From NCBI RefSeq assembly GCF_030409235.1, contig NZ_JAUFPO010000002.1:124001-188000 (forward strand): a stretch of DNA of 64,000 bases. Direction: 5' to 3'. Position numbers and translations under genes: made by a program. The DNA is from Halomonas almeriensis (GTDB lineage: Bacteria > Pseudomonadota > Gammaproteobacteria > Pseudomonadales > Halomonadaceae). Shown in pieces: positions 56,237 to 64,000 of this stretch. Positions within the stretch are counted from its first letter, which is position 1. Each line of letters starts with the position of its first letter. Under the pieces are notes generated by a model, which saw only the letters and a program-made list of their open reading frames with translations, ran no database searches and was not told the origin of the DNA.

Positions 56237-56518
56237 TCAGCTCGTCGAGAGTTCATGGTCGATGGCTTCCCGCAGGGTCTGCAGTTCTTCCAGCGAGAGC
56301 TGTTCCAGGCGGCCGGAAAGCAGGTCACTGACCTTTTGCATCGGCAGGCCGGCGCGGCGAGCGATGTCGCGGCTACCCAGGTCGGAGACGGCAATCAGCC
56401 GGGTGATGATGCGCATCAAGCGGGCGCGTTGCTCCAGGTCCCTGACATCGAGGTCAGGGCAACTTCGTGGAGGGGGATCACTGGGATCCGATTCGCAGGT
56501 CTCACTTACCGTACTCAT
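56237..56518 (-). CDS. Small XRE-type helix-turn-helix protein
   Basis: A 93-residue protein. The helix-turn-helix is SRDIARRAGLPMQKVSDLLSG, followed by LSLEELQTLREAIDHEL. It is the type seen in lone regulators and HigA-like antitoxins, but no toxin gene adjoins. The start MSTVSETC follows CTGGAGCCTC; an earlier in-frame ATG at 56557 has no better support. Target unknown. Confidence 0.75.
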   Translation of the reverse strand: MSTVSETCESDPSDPPPRSCPDLDVRDLEQRARLMRIITRLIAVSDLGSRDIARRAGLPMQKVSDLLSGRLEQLSLEELQTLREAIDHELSTS

Positions 56519-56673
56519 GAGGCTCCAGTTGAACGAGTCGATGGTGACAGCATGCATATTTTTTCACACGTTCGCCAGCCTTGTGCAAGCTTGTGGTGTC
56601 ACGCGCTGATGAGTAGCGTTGTAGCGTCGGTCACCGGGCCTTTCTGCCCGGTGCTGGGGACGCGAGGCAGACA

Positions 56674-57870
56674 ATGCACGATTTCATCATCATCGGTGGC
56701 GGCATCCTCGGGATGTCGACCGCCATGCAGCTCCAGCAGGCCCATCCGCAGCAGCGCATGGTGGTCCTCGAGAAGGAAGAGCAGCTCGCCCGGCACCAGA
56801 GCGGCCACAACAGTGGCGTGATTCATGCCGGGGTCTATTACACGCCGGGCAGTCTCAAAGCGCGCTTCTGTCTGGAGGGTAACCGGGTGACGCGTGATTT
56901 CTGTGCGTCACATGGGGTTGACTACCAGGTCTGCGGCAAGCTGCTGGTGGCCACCAGCGAGACGGAAATGCAGCGCATGCGGGCGCTCTGGGAGCGCACC
57001 GCGGCCAATGGGCTGCAGCGCGAGTGGTTGAGTGCCGAGGCGCTTCGCGAACGCGAGCCCAATGTCACCGGTCTGGGCAGCATCTTCGTGCCTTCCAGCG
57101 GCATTGTTGATTATGCGGCCGTGACCCGCGCCATGGCCGACGAATTTCAGCGACTGGGCGGTGAGATTCGTCTGGGAGCGCCGGTCAGCGCGCTGCAGGA
57201 AAGGCGCCGGGAGATGGTGGTGACCACCCCTCGGGAGGAGTTTACGGCACGCTATGTGGTCAGCTGTGCCGGGCTGATGGCCGACCGGGTGGTGCGCATG
57301 CTGGGGCGTGACCCGGGATTCTCCATCTGCCCCTTCCGTGGCGAATACTATGCCTTGCCGGCGCGCCACAACCGGATCGTCGACCATCTCATCTACCCGA
57401 TTCCCGATCCGGCCAGGCCGTTTCTCGGTGTGCACCTGACGCGCATGATCGATGGCAGCGTAACCGTTGGCCCCAACGCCGTGCTGGCCTTCAAGCGTGA
57501 GGGGTATCGGCGCCGGGATCTCTCCTGGCGGGATCTGGCGGCCATGGCCAGGGATCCGGGGATTCGCCGTGTGCTGGCCGACAACCTGGGCCCCGGACTG
57601 GTCGAGATGAAGAACTCCCTGCACAAGCGCGGCTATCTGGAGCTGGTACGCCGTTATTGCCCGAGCCTCGAACTGGACGATCTGACGCCCTATCCGGCAG
57701 GGGTGCGTGCCCAGGCGGTATCACCGGATGGCAAGCTGGTCGACGACTTTCTGTTCGTGCAGACGCCCCGCAGCCTTCACGTCGGCAATGCGCCCTCGCC
57801 GGCGGCGACCTCGGCGCTGCCGATCGGGGCGCATATCCTCGCCACCCTCGAGCAGCAAATGGTGGATTGA
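56674..57870 (+). CDS. lhgO: L-2-hydroxyglutarate dehydrogenase/oxidase
   Basis: A 398-residue FAD enzyme that oxidises L-2-hydroxyglutarate to 2-oxoglutarate. The FAD motif is FIIIGGGILGMSTAMQLQQ, then VVLEKEEQLARHQSGHNSGV. LhgO-specific blocks are VIHAGVYYTPGSLKARFC, CPFRGEYYALP and the C-terminal AVSPDGKLVDDFLFV. The membrane quinone is the likely acceptor. It is 241 bp upstream of a TAXI-TRAP operon that may import the substrate. Confidence 0.93.
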   Translation: MHDFIIIGGGILGMSTAMQLQQAHPQQRMVVLEKEEQLARHQSGHNSGVIHAGVYYTPGSLKARFCLEGNRVTRDFCASHGVDYQVCGKLLVATSETEMQRMRALWERTAANGLQREWLSAEALREREPNVTGLGSIFVPSSGIVDYAAVTRAMADEFQRLGGEIRLGAPVSALQERRREMVVTTPREEFTARYVVSCAGLMADRVVRMLGRDPGFSICPFRGEYYALPARHNRIVDHLIYPIPDPARPFLGVHLTRMIDGSVTVGPNAVLAFKREGYRRRDLSWRDLAAMARDPGIRRVLADNLGPGLVEMKNSLHKRGYLELVRRYCPSLELDDLTPYPAGVRAQAVSPDGKLVDDFLFVQTPRSLHVGNAPSPAATSALPIGAHILATLEQQMVD

Positions 57871-58111
57871 CGCCCTGTCAGCCTCGCTCTACGACCTTGG
57901 GAGACTTGCGCGAAACGCGCTGACGGGTGCAAATGATCGGGTTATCACTTGTTTCTGCGGCGGCCAGCGTGGAATGACGGACTGGCTGTCCGGGTGAGGG
58001 CCTGCTAGCGTTTTCCAGGGTAGCCGCGGCTGCCGCCGACATCACCACCACAGGACGTGATCGGGCCCTTGTCCGATTGCATCGAATGCCAGATCGCAAC
58101 GGAGGTCACAC

Positions 58112-59074
58112 ATGCGCGTTATTCATTACGCTCTCGCGGCATCAATGCTGGTTGCCGCGCCGGCGGCCATCGCTCAGCAACAGCTGTCCATCGCCACCGG
58201 TGGCACCGGTGGCACCTATTATCCCTATGGCGGTGGCCTGGCCGAGCTGATCAATGAACACATTGAGGGCTATGATGCCGTGGCCGAAGTGACCGGCGCC
58301 TCGGTGGAAAACATGGGCCTGGTCTGGCGCGGGGATTCCGACATGGCGCTGGCGCTGGCCGATACGGTGTATCAGGCCTACAACGGCACCGGTGACTTCG
58401 AGGGGCGCCAACTGGACAACATTCGCGCCCTTGCGTCCGTCTATCCCAACGCCGTGCAGATCGTGACCATGGCGGACTCGGACATCGAGTCGCTCAGTGA
58501 CCTGACGGGCAAGATCGTCTCGGTCGGGGCCCCCGGCAGTGGCACCGAACTCAATGCCCGTGCGCTGCTGGAGTCCAACGGCATCAGCTATGACGACTTC
58601 GAGGAGCGCCGCCTCAATTTCAACGAAACAGCCGATGCCCTGCGTGACGGCGATATCGATGCCGGCTTCTGGAGCGTGGGGCCGCCCACCAGCTCGATCA
58701 TGAACCTCGCCACCACCCGCGACATCCGCTTGATCGGGCTGAGCGACGAGGAAATGGCCAACGCCCAGGATGAAGTGCCGGTGTTTGCGCCCTATGAGCT
58801 GCGTGCCGACCTCTATGAAGGCATGGAGTCAGCGGTGCAGACCATCGGCATCCCCAACATCCTGGCAACCAGCTCCGAGCTGGACGAGGAACTGGCCTAC
58901 CAGATCACCAAGACCCTGTATGAGCACACGGATCAGTTGATCGCCATTCACCCGGCGGCCAATGACACCACCGTGAAGTTCAGCGTCGACTCCACGCCGA
59001 TTGCCTTCCATCCGGGCGCGCTGCGCTATTACGAAGAGCAGGGTGTCGAGATCGCCGACCGTCAGCGTCCCTGA
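58112..59074 (+). CDS. TAXI-family TRAP transporter solute receptor
   Basis: The periplasmic binding protein of a TAXI-TRAP system, 320 residues. It has a signal peptide (MRVIHYALAASMLVAAPAAIA) followed by the family hallmark LSIATGGTGGTYYPYGG. Further blocks are VTGASVENMGLVWRGDSD and VSVGAPGSGTELNARALLE. Its stop overlaps the start of the DUF1850 gene (TGATG). With the large membrane subunit downstream it forms a complete transporter. Confidence 0.95.
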   Translation: MRVIHYALAASMLVAAPAAIAQQQLSIATGGTGGTYYPYGGGLAELINEHIEGYDAVAEVTGASVENMGLVWRGDSDMALALADTVYQAYNGTGDFEGRQLDNIRALASVYPNAVQIVTMADSDIESLSDLTGKIVSVGAPGSGTELNARALLESNGISYDDFEERRLNFNETADALRDGDIDAGFWSVGPPTSSIMNLATTRDIRLIGLSDEEMANAQDEVPVFAPYELRADLYEGMESAVQTIGIPNILATSSELDEELAYQITKTLYEHTDQLIAIHPAANDTTVKFSVDSTPIAFHPGALRYYEEQGVEIADRQRP

Positions 59075-59679
59075 TGGACCCATGGCCATGGCAGTCCGGT
59101 CGGGCGGCGAGATCCGCTCGGCCGGCGCTTTGGGTGCAGGTCGCTTGCCTGGCGGTGCTGTTGACGGCAGGGCCGGCCGTGGCCGGCGCCCCTGCGCATC
59201 AGTTGCGGGTCATCGATGCGCGGGGCGACCTGCTGGTCAGCCTGCCCATGCCGCCGGGCGCTGGCTGGTGCCTGGCCTGGAATCATTCGGTGGAAGGCTT
59301 CACCGTGCATGACTGTTATCGCAACCGCGATGGCCGCATGGTGCTCGAACGCAGTCATCTACCGGACTTCGCGGCCGGGCTCGATCATATTCCCGGTCGC
59401 GGGCGCCAGGTATCCGACGGGCAGGGCGGTTACTGGATCGAGGGAATCGACGAGCCGGTGCCCGGCGATCAGTACCGTTTGCGCGTGGGCGACGAGGCGG
59501 TCAACCACCGCCTGGTCAGCCATGGCGAGCCGAGCCTGCGCCGCCTGGTCCAGTGTGGTCGGTCGGCCGGGGGCGAGGTGGTGCTCCCTAATCCGGTGGG
59601 GCAGGCACCGCTGACCATCCGCCTCAGCCGTCTGGCGGCCGACGAGGCGGTTACCCTGGGGCTGTATCCGCCCGACTAG
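59074..59679 (+). CDS. DUF1850 protein associated with TAXI-TRAP
   Basis: A 201-residue protein with an N-terminal hydrophobic segment (about residues 18-38, VQVACLAVLLTAGPAVAG), probably a signal or anchor. The DUF1850 core includes WCLAWNHSVEGFTVHDCYR. DUF1850 genes commonly lie between the receptor and membrane genes of TAXI systems, as here. Their biochemical role is not established; two cysteines in the WCLAW and HDCYR motifs could form a disulfide. Confidence 0.85.
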   Translation: MDPWPWQSGRAARSARPALWVQVACLAVLLTAGPAVAGAPAHQLRVIDARGDLLVSLPMPPGAGWCLAWNHSVEGFTVHDCYRNRDGRMVLERSHLPDFAAGLDHIPGRGRQVSDGQGGYWIEGIDEPVPGDQYRLRVGDEAVNHRLVSHGEPSLRRLVQCGRSAGGEVVLPNPVGQAPLTIRLSRLAADEAVTLGLYPPD

Positions 59680-59767
59680 TCCCTGCCAGGGCCTGGTTTC
59701 GCAATTTTCTTGATCACTCCGCAGAAGCCGGGGTGATCCGACCATTCGCTGCTGCGAGAGAACCTTC

Positions 59768-61774
59768 ATGAGCGAAACGGGCAATTCTCCCATCGTCCCC
59801 GGCAGCCAGGCCCCGCATTCACGCCCCGTGTTGTGGCTGATCACCCTGGTGGCCGTGGTGTTGTCATTGTTTCAGCTGTATTCCGCGGGTATCGAGCCGT
59901 TGGGGCTCTTCTATCAGCGCAGTATCCACCTGGCGCTGATCATGATGCTGGCTTTTCTGATGTTTCCGGTCTTCGGGCCGGGCCGGCCGCGCGGCGCCAT
60001 CGGCTGGCTGGTCGATGTGCTGTTCTTCGCCGGGGCGGTGATCACCGGGGGCTACCTGGTGCTGTATCTTGACGAGATCATCAATCGCGCCGGTTTCTGG
60101 ACCCAGACCGATATCATGATCGGCTGTATTGCGACGGTGACCGTTCTCGAAGCCAGCCGTCGAGCGGTTGGTCTGGGCATGACGATCATCGGCCTGTTGG
60201 CCATTCTCTATGCGTTCGCCGGGGCGCGGGGGGAGCTGCCCTGGCTGGGCGAGTGGCTGCCGGGGATCCTCGAGCATCGCGGTTACAGCCTGGACCGCCT
60301 GGTGGGCCAGCTCTACCTGGGTCAGGAAGGCATCTTCGGCCTGCCCATCGGGGTGGCGGCCACCTATATCTTTACCTTTGTGCTCTTTGGCGCCTTCCTG
60401 GAGATCACCGGCGCGGGCAAGTTCTTCATCGACCTGGCCTATGCCGCCACCGGCAGGCAGCGAGGCGGGCCGGCCAAGGCCGCCGTCATCGCCTCGGCCG
60501 GCATGGGCTCGATCTCGGGCAGTGCCATCGCCAATGTGGTGACCACCGGCGCCTTCACCATTCCCTTGATGAAACGCCTGGGCTATCGGCCGCACCAGGC
60601 GGGCGGCATTGAGGCGGCGGCATCCACCGGCGGGCAGATCATGCCGCCGTTGATGGGCGCCGGGGCCTTTCTGATCGCCGAGTACACCCGCATGCCCTAC
60701 CTGGAGGTGGTCAAGGTCAGCATCCTGCCGGCGGTCATGTATTTCGGCACCGTCTATCTGTTCGTGCACATCATCGCGCTCAAGCAGGGCATGCAGGGCA
60801 TGAGCAGGGACGAGCTGCCCAAGGTGCGGGATGTCATGGGTACTGGCTGGCATTTTCTGCTGCCCCTGGCGGTGCTGATCTGGTTGCTGGCCATCAACCT
60901 GTCGCCCTCGCGGGTGGGCTACTACGCCATTCTGACCATTCTGCTGGTGACGGCCCTGCGCTTTATCATCTGGATGGTCTTCGTGGGCCCCAGAAAGGGC
61001 CAGCCGGTCACGGCGAGTGCCGTCATGCTGGCGGTGCGCAATGGGGCGCTCAAGGTGCTCGAGGGTCTGGAGCTCGGCGCGCGCAATGCCGTGGCGGTCT
61101 CCATGGCCTGTGCGGTGGCCGGCATCATCGTCGGGGTGGTGGGCCTGACGGGCCTGGGCCTGAAGTTCTCGGCGATGATGATGGCCTTCTCCAACGGCCA
61201 TCTGCTGCTGGCGCTGGTGATGGTGCTGCTGGCCAGTCTGGTGCTGGGCATGGGGCTGCCGGTGACGGCGAGCTATATTGTGCTGATCGTCCTGGTGGGG
61301 CCGGCCCTGACCGCCGAGTTCGGCGTGCCGCTGCTGATCGCGCATCTGGTGGTGTTCTGGTACTCCCAGGATTCCAATGTCACGCCTCCGATCGCCCTGG
61401 CAGGTTTTGCGGGCGCGGCGATCGCCGGGTCCAAGCCCATGGACACCGGCTTCCAGGCCTGGAAGTTTGCCAAGGGGCTTTATCTGATCCCGTTGTTCAT
61501 GGTCTACAACCCGGAGATCATTACCGGGGGGCCGGTGCCGTTGCTGGTGTGGACGGCGCTGACCGGCTTCCTGGCGCTGGGGGCCTTCGCCGCGGCCCTG
61601 GAAGGCTATCTGTTCACGCGCATGTCGTGGCCCGTCAGGGTCATCCTGGCCCCGGCCATGGTCGCGGTCTTTTACCCCAGCCTGGTCGCCGAGATGGTGG
61701 GCGCGGCCGTGATGCTGGCGCTGATCGTCGGCAACTGGCTGGCCAGCCGGCGCGAGGTGGCGGTCGCCGGCTGA
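59768..61774 (+). CDS. TAXI-TRAP transporter, fused 4TM/12TM membrane subunit
   Basis: A 668-residue inner-membrane protein fusing the small (Q) and large (M) TRAP subunits, as is normal for TAXI systems. Typical features are GMGSISGSAIANVVTTGAFTIPLMK, EAAASTGGQIMPPLMGAGAF and, later, MGLPVTASYIVL. About 16-18 hydrophobic segments are visible. It lies 88 bp after DUF1850 in the same operon. Confidence 0.95.
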   Translation: MSETGNSPIVPGSQAPHSRPVLWLITLVAVVLSLFQLYSAGIEPLGLFYQRSIHLALIMMLAFLMFPVFGPGRPRGAIGWLVDVLFFAGAVITGGYLVLYLDEIINRAGFWTQTDIMIGCIATVTVLEASRRAVGLGMTIIGLLAILYAFAGARGELPWLGEWLPGILEHRGYSLDRLVGQLYLGQEGIFGLPIGVAATYIFTFVLFGAFLEITGAGKFFIDLAYAATGRQRGGPAKAAVIASAGMGSISGSAIANVVTTGAFTIPLMKRLGYRPHQAGGIEAAASTGGQIMPPLMGAGAFLIAEYTRMPYLEVVKVSILPAVMYFGTVYLFVHIIALKQGMQGMSRDELPKVRDVMGTGWHFLLPLAVLIWLLAINLSPSRVGYYAILTILLVTALRFIIWMVFVGPRKGQPVTASAVMLAVRNGALKVLEGLELGARNAVAVSMACAVAGIIVGVVGLTGLGLKFSAMMMAFSNGHLLLALVMVLLASLVLGMGLPVTASYIVLIVLVGPALTAEFGVPLLIAHLVVFWYSQDSNVTPPIALAGFAGAAIAGSKPMDTGFQAWKFAKGLYLIPLFMVYNPEIITGGPVPLLVWTALTGFLALGAFAAALEGYLFTRMSWPVRVILAPAMVAVFYPSLVAEMVGAAVMLALIVGNWLASRREVAVAG

Positions 61775-61843
61775 TTCAGTCGGCCATGTAACAGTTTGGC
61801 GCCGCGTGGCGGGGCCGGGCTGAAGCCGGTCAGGAAGTGCCGC

Positions 61844-62539
61844 TCACTGAGCCGGTTGTTCCGCCTCGCCGGAACTGTCCGGCGTGGGCTCCTGCATGTC
61901 GGTGGCCTGCTCGTTGACCTCGTCCAGCGAGTCGGCCGTGTCACCGGAGGCTTCGGCGTTTCGGGCTTCTTCCTGGAGCATGGCTTGCTGGGCTTCCTGC
62001 AGGCTGCTGCCATCCGGGGTGGCATTGACGGGCTCCAGCACCAGGGTCACCGGGCCCTGTTGGGCCTCGGCGCCGACCTGAACAACATGCCGCGATGTGG
62101 TGGTCCACAACAGTTCGCCCTTGTCGCCATGCAGGGCGGCGCGCAGGCTGTGGGTGTGCTCGGGGGTCACCTCGCCGCTGGCGTAGTCCAGCCCGAAGGT
62201 CACCGGTCCTCGGTTGCCGGGGGTGACCTCGGTTTCGGCGATGGTGGTCGCCGGGCTGTCGGCACGCGAGATATCGCGCAAGCTGATGGTAATGCTGGCG
62301 CCGTCCGGCAGTGGAATATCCGTGGCGGAGAACTCCAGTTCGCCTTCCAGGCGACGGGCCACGGATTCGCTCGGGGTGTCGTTCGAGGTACCGGCGGTCT
62401 GGGTCGAGTCCGATTCCGTCGAGGTGGATTCCGAGCCAGAGGTGTCGGCAGTGTCCTGCTGCGCCTGCTTGGCGTCATCGCAGCCCGCCAGGGCAAGTGT
62501 CCCGGTCAGGGCGGCGATCATTAGCAGGTGGCGTTTCAT
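61844..62539 (-). CDS. YbaY-like lipoprotein
   Basis: A 231-residue lipoprotein with a short signal peptide and lipobox LALAGC, then a Ser/Thr/Asp-rich linker (about residues 22-60). A YbaY-type beta domain follows (LEGELEFSATDIPLPDGASI, then ISLRDISRADSPATTIAE), and the C-terminal tail is acidic and low-complexity. The start MKRHLLMIA is chosen because GGAGT sits eight bases upstream. The function of the family is unknown. It converges with the TRAP gene. Confidence 0.82.
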   Translation of the reverse strand: MKRHLLMIAALTGTLALAGCDDAKQAQQDTADTSGSESTSTESDSTQTAGTSNDTPSESVARRLEGELEFSATDIPLPDGASITISLRDISRADSPATTIAETEVTPGNRGPVTFGLDYASGEVTPEHTHSLRAALHGDKGELLWTTTSRHVVQVGAEAQQGPVTLVLEPVNATPDGSSLQEAQQAMLQEEARNAEASGDTADSLDEVNEQATDMQEPTPDSSGEAEQPAQ

Positions 62540-62816
62540 GGGCATACTCCGTGACGGCATTGAATCCTGGACTCGCTTTGTGACCAGATATTAACAATCT
62601 AGTTCGCTGAAGGCATGCCGTCAGTGCCGCCAGTGTGCTGGAGTGAGCAGCATCGCCTCGATGTCGTTCGAGTTGGCCCGACATCCGGGCGCGCGGGTTA
62701 AGGAAGGCTCGCCCCGGCTCTGCTAGAATGCGGGATTTTGCACCATTCCGGCATCCGACTTTGTTTCCCGCGGTGCTGCCGGATTCGGCCAATTGTTGTT
62801 TCGCGAGGAGCCTTGA

Positions 62817-63326
62817 ATGCCAGCTAACGACTCGCCGCGCGTCGGCGTCATCATGGGATCCCAGTCCGACTGGCCGGTCATGGAGTATGCCGTCGACATG
62901 CTCGAACGCCTCGGGGTCGCGCACGAGACGCGGGTGGTCTCGGCTCACCGTACGCCCGACCTGCTGTTCGATTACGCCAAGACGGCTGCCGAACGCGGCC
63001 TGCAGGTGATCATTGCCGGTGCCGGCGGGGCCGCACACCTTCCGGGCATGGTGGCGTCCCAGACGGCACTGCCGGTGCTGGGGGTACCGGTGGAGTCCAA
63101 GTCCCTCAAGGGCATGGACTCGCTGCTCTCCATCGCCCAGATGCCCGGCGGTGTGGCCGTGGGCACCCTGGCCATCGGCAAGCCGGGCGCCATCAATGCC
63201 GGCCTGCTGGCAGCGCAGATCGTCGGCCTGCAGGATGCCGCGGTGCGCCGGGCGGTGGAGAGCTTCCGTGCCGAGCAGACCGACAAGGTGCTGAACAACC
63301 CCGACCCGCGTCCCCATTCAGAGTGA
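62817..63326 (+). CDS. purE: N5-carboxyaminoimidazole ribonucleotide mutase
   Basis: Catalyses the rearrangement of N5-CAIR to CAIR in purine synthesis, 169 residues. Class I PurE motifs are [36 protein letters not shown] and the catalytic-loop neighbour [13 protein letters not shown]. The preceding GCGAGGAGCCTTGA is the ribosome site, and a TAGAAT -10-like box lies at 62723. It is followed by purK 21 bp downstream. Confidence 0.97.
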   Translation: MPANDSPRVGVIMGSQSDWPVMEYAVDMLERLGVAHETRVVSAHRTPDLLFDYAKTAAERGLQVIIAGAGGAAHLPGMVASQTALPVLGVPVESKSLKGMDSLLSIAQMPGGVAVGTLAIGKPGAINAGLLAAQIVGLQDAAVRRAVESFRAEQTDKVLNNPDPRPHSE

Positions 63327-63347
63327 TCTCAGCGAGGTAAACCAAGC

Positions 63348-64000
63348 ATGAATATCGGTGTACTGGGCGCCGGCCAATTGGGCCGCATGCTGGCCCTGGC
63401 GGGCTACCCACTGGGCAATCGCTTCACCTTCATGGATACCACCGGCAATCCGAGTGCCGGCATCGGTGATGTCATGGTGGATACCGATCAGCAGCACCTG
63501 GCGGAGTTTCTGGCCAAGGTCGATCTGGTGACCTATGAATTCGAGCACCTGCCGGTACCGCTGGTGCAGGCCATTGAGGAACACAAGCCGGTGCATCCCT
63601 CCAGCGAGGCGATCCGCGTCTGCCAGAACCGCGCCGAGGAAAAGGCCTTGTTCGACCGGCTCGCCATTCCCACGCCGGCTTATCGCCTGGTCGAGAGTGC
63701 CGAGGCCCTCGAGGCGGCGGTGCAAGAGCTGGGCACGCCGGTGGTCGCCAAGTCGGTGACCGACGGCTATGACGGCAAGGGCCAGGCGGTGATCAAGGAT
63801 CCGGCCGATGCCGCTGAGGCCTGGCGCTCGATCAGTCACCCCCGGCTGATCGTCGAGGCCTTCGTCGACTTCGTGCGCGAGGTTTCGATCATCGCCGTGC
63901 GTGGCCGCGACGGCCAGGTGGTCTTCTATCCGATGGCCGAGAATCTGCACGTCGACGGTATTCTGCGCTATTCGCTGGCGCCCATGCCGGACCTGGATGC
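63348..64000 (+). CDS. purK: N5-carboxyaminoimidazole ribonucleotide synthase (partial, runs off right edge)
   Basis: An ATP-grasp enzyme making N5-CAIR from AIR, ATP and bicarbonate; 217 codons are present. Visible segments are MNIGVLGAGQLGRMLALAG, TYEFEHLPVP, the ATP-grasp strand PVVAKSVTDGYDGKGQAVI and LIVEAFVDFVREVSII. The C-terminal part lies outside the window. It forms the purEK operon. Confidence 0.96.
   Translation, partial: MNIGVLGAGQLGRMLALAGYPLGNRFTFMDTTGNPSAGIGDVMVDTDQQHLAEFLAKVDLVTYEFEHLPVPLVQAIEEHKPVHPSSEAIRVCQNRAEEKALFDRLAIPTPAYRLVESAEALEAAVQELGTPVVAKSVTDGYDGKGQAVIKDPADAAEAWRSISHPRLIVEAFVDFVREVSIIAVRGRDGQVVFYPMAENLHVDGILRYSLAPMPDLD

Overview
The window reads as a chromosomal segment of a GC-rich gammaproteobacterium, most likely a Halomonas-like member of the Halomonadaceae. 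This is inferred from base composition, the recC-recB-recD order, the kynurenine, arsenic and persulfide gene sets, and the TAXI-TRAP transporter; no rRNA or marker gene settles it. Most of the window is ordinary, densely packed chromosome. The region at about 7.9-13.7 kb is clearly accessory.

Layout. (1) 1-7899: one uninterrupted minus-strand reading frame of at least 2,633 codons, running off the left edge, with an OmpA-like stretch. (2) 8.4-13.7 kb: an accessory island. It holds a small gene split by an IS30-family element (1,102 bp, 3-bp target duplication, and the host frame restores exactly when the element is removed). An AT-rich OLD-family ATPase/nuclease gene and two unrecognised membrane-protein genes follow, each trailed by an attC-type integron recombination site. 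No integrase is present, so this looks like an integrase-less cassette cluster (CALIN). (3) 13.7-24.0 kb: recC-recB-recD with start/stop overlaps. recB has absorbed two in-frame copies of a palindromic element, recD probably another repeat, and recB starts inside a 21-bp tandem repeat. (4) 24.1-25.0 kb: two genes fused by a 26-bp tandem duplication. (5) 25.0-31.1 kb: a glycosidase, arsR-arsH-arsB, ogt with an Ada-AlkA fusion, and an Lrp-type regulator. (6) 31.3-34.2 kb: kynU, an arylformamidase and kynA, converting tryptophan to anthranilate. (7) 34.4-37.3 kb: a DUF2252 protein and SelO.

(8) 37.5-46.5 kb: a large sulfide/persulfide locus in two transcription units that share a TAACGTTA-type promoter palindrome. 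It encodes a peroxiredoxin, two metallo-beta-lactamase-fold persulfide dioxygenase-like proteins, a protoporphyrinogen oxidase-like flavoprotein, a DUF442 phosphatase-like protein, sulfide:quinone reductase, a SulP permease, a DUF2892 protein and a split YeeE/YedE transporter. Together they could oxidise sulfide to persulfide and on to sulfite, and move the products. (9) 46.5-55.4 kb: katG, methylmalonate-semialdehyde dehydrogenase, a D-serine dehydratase-like enzyme, a decayed IS end, a TPP riboswitch controlling an SSS transporter, and ilvD. (10) 55.5-61.8 kb: an exported hypothetical protein, a small HTH protein, L-2-hydroxyglutarate oxidase and a TAXI-TRAP operon that may import its substrate. 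(11) 61.8-64.0 kb: a YbaY-like lipoprotein, then purE and the start of purK.

The strongest unusual signals are the integrase-less cassette cluster carrying an OLD nuclease, the repeat elements translated inside RecB and RecD, and the duplication-driven gene fusion.
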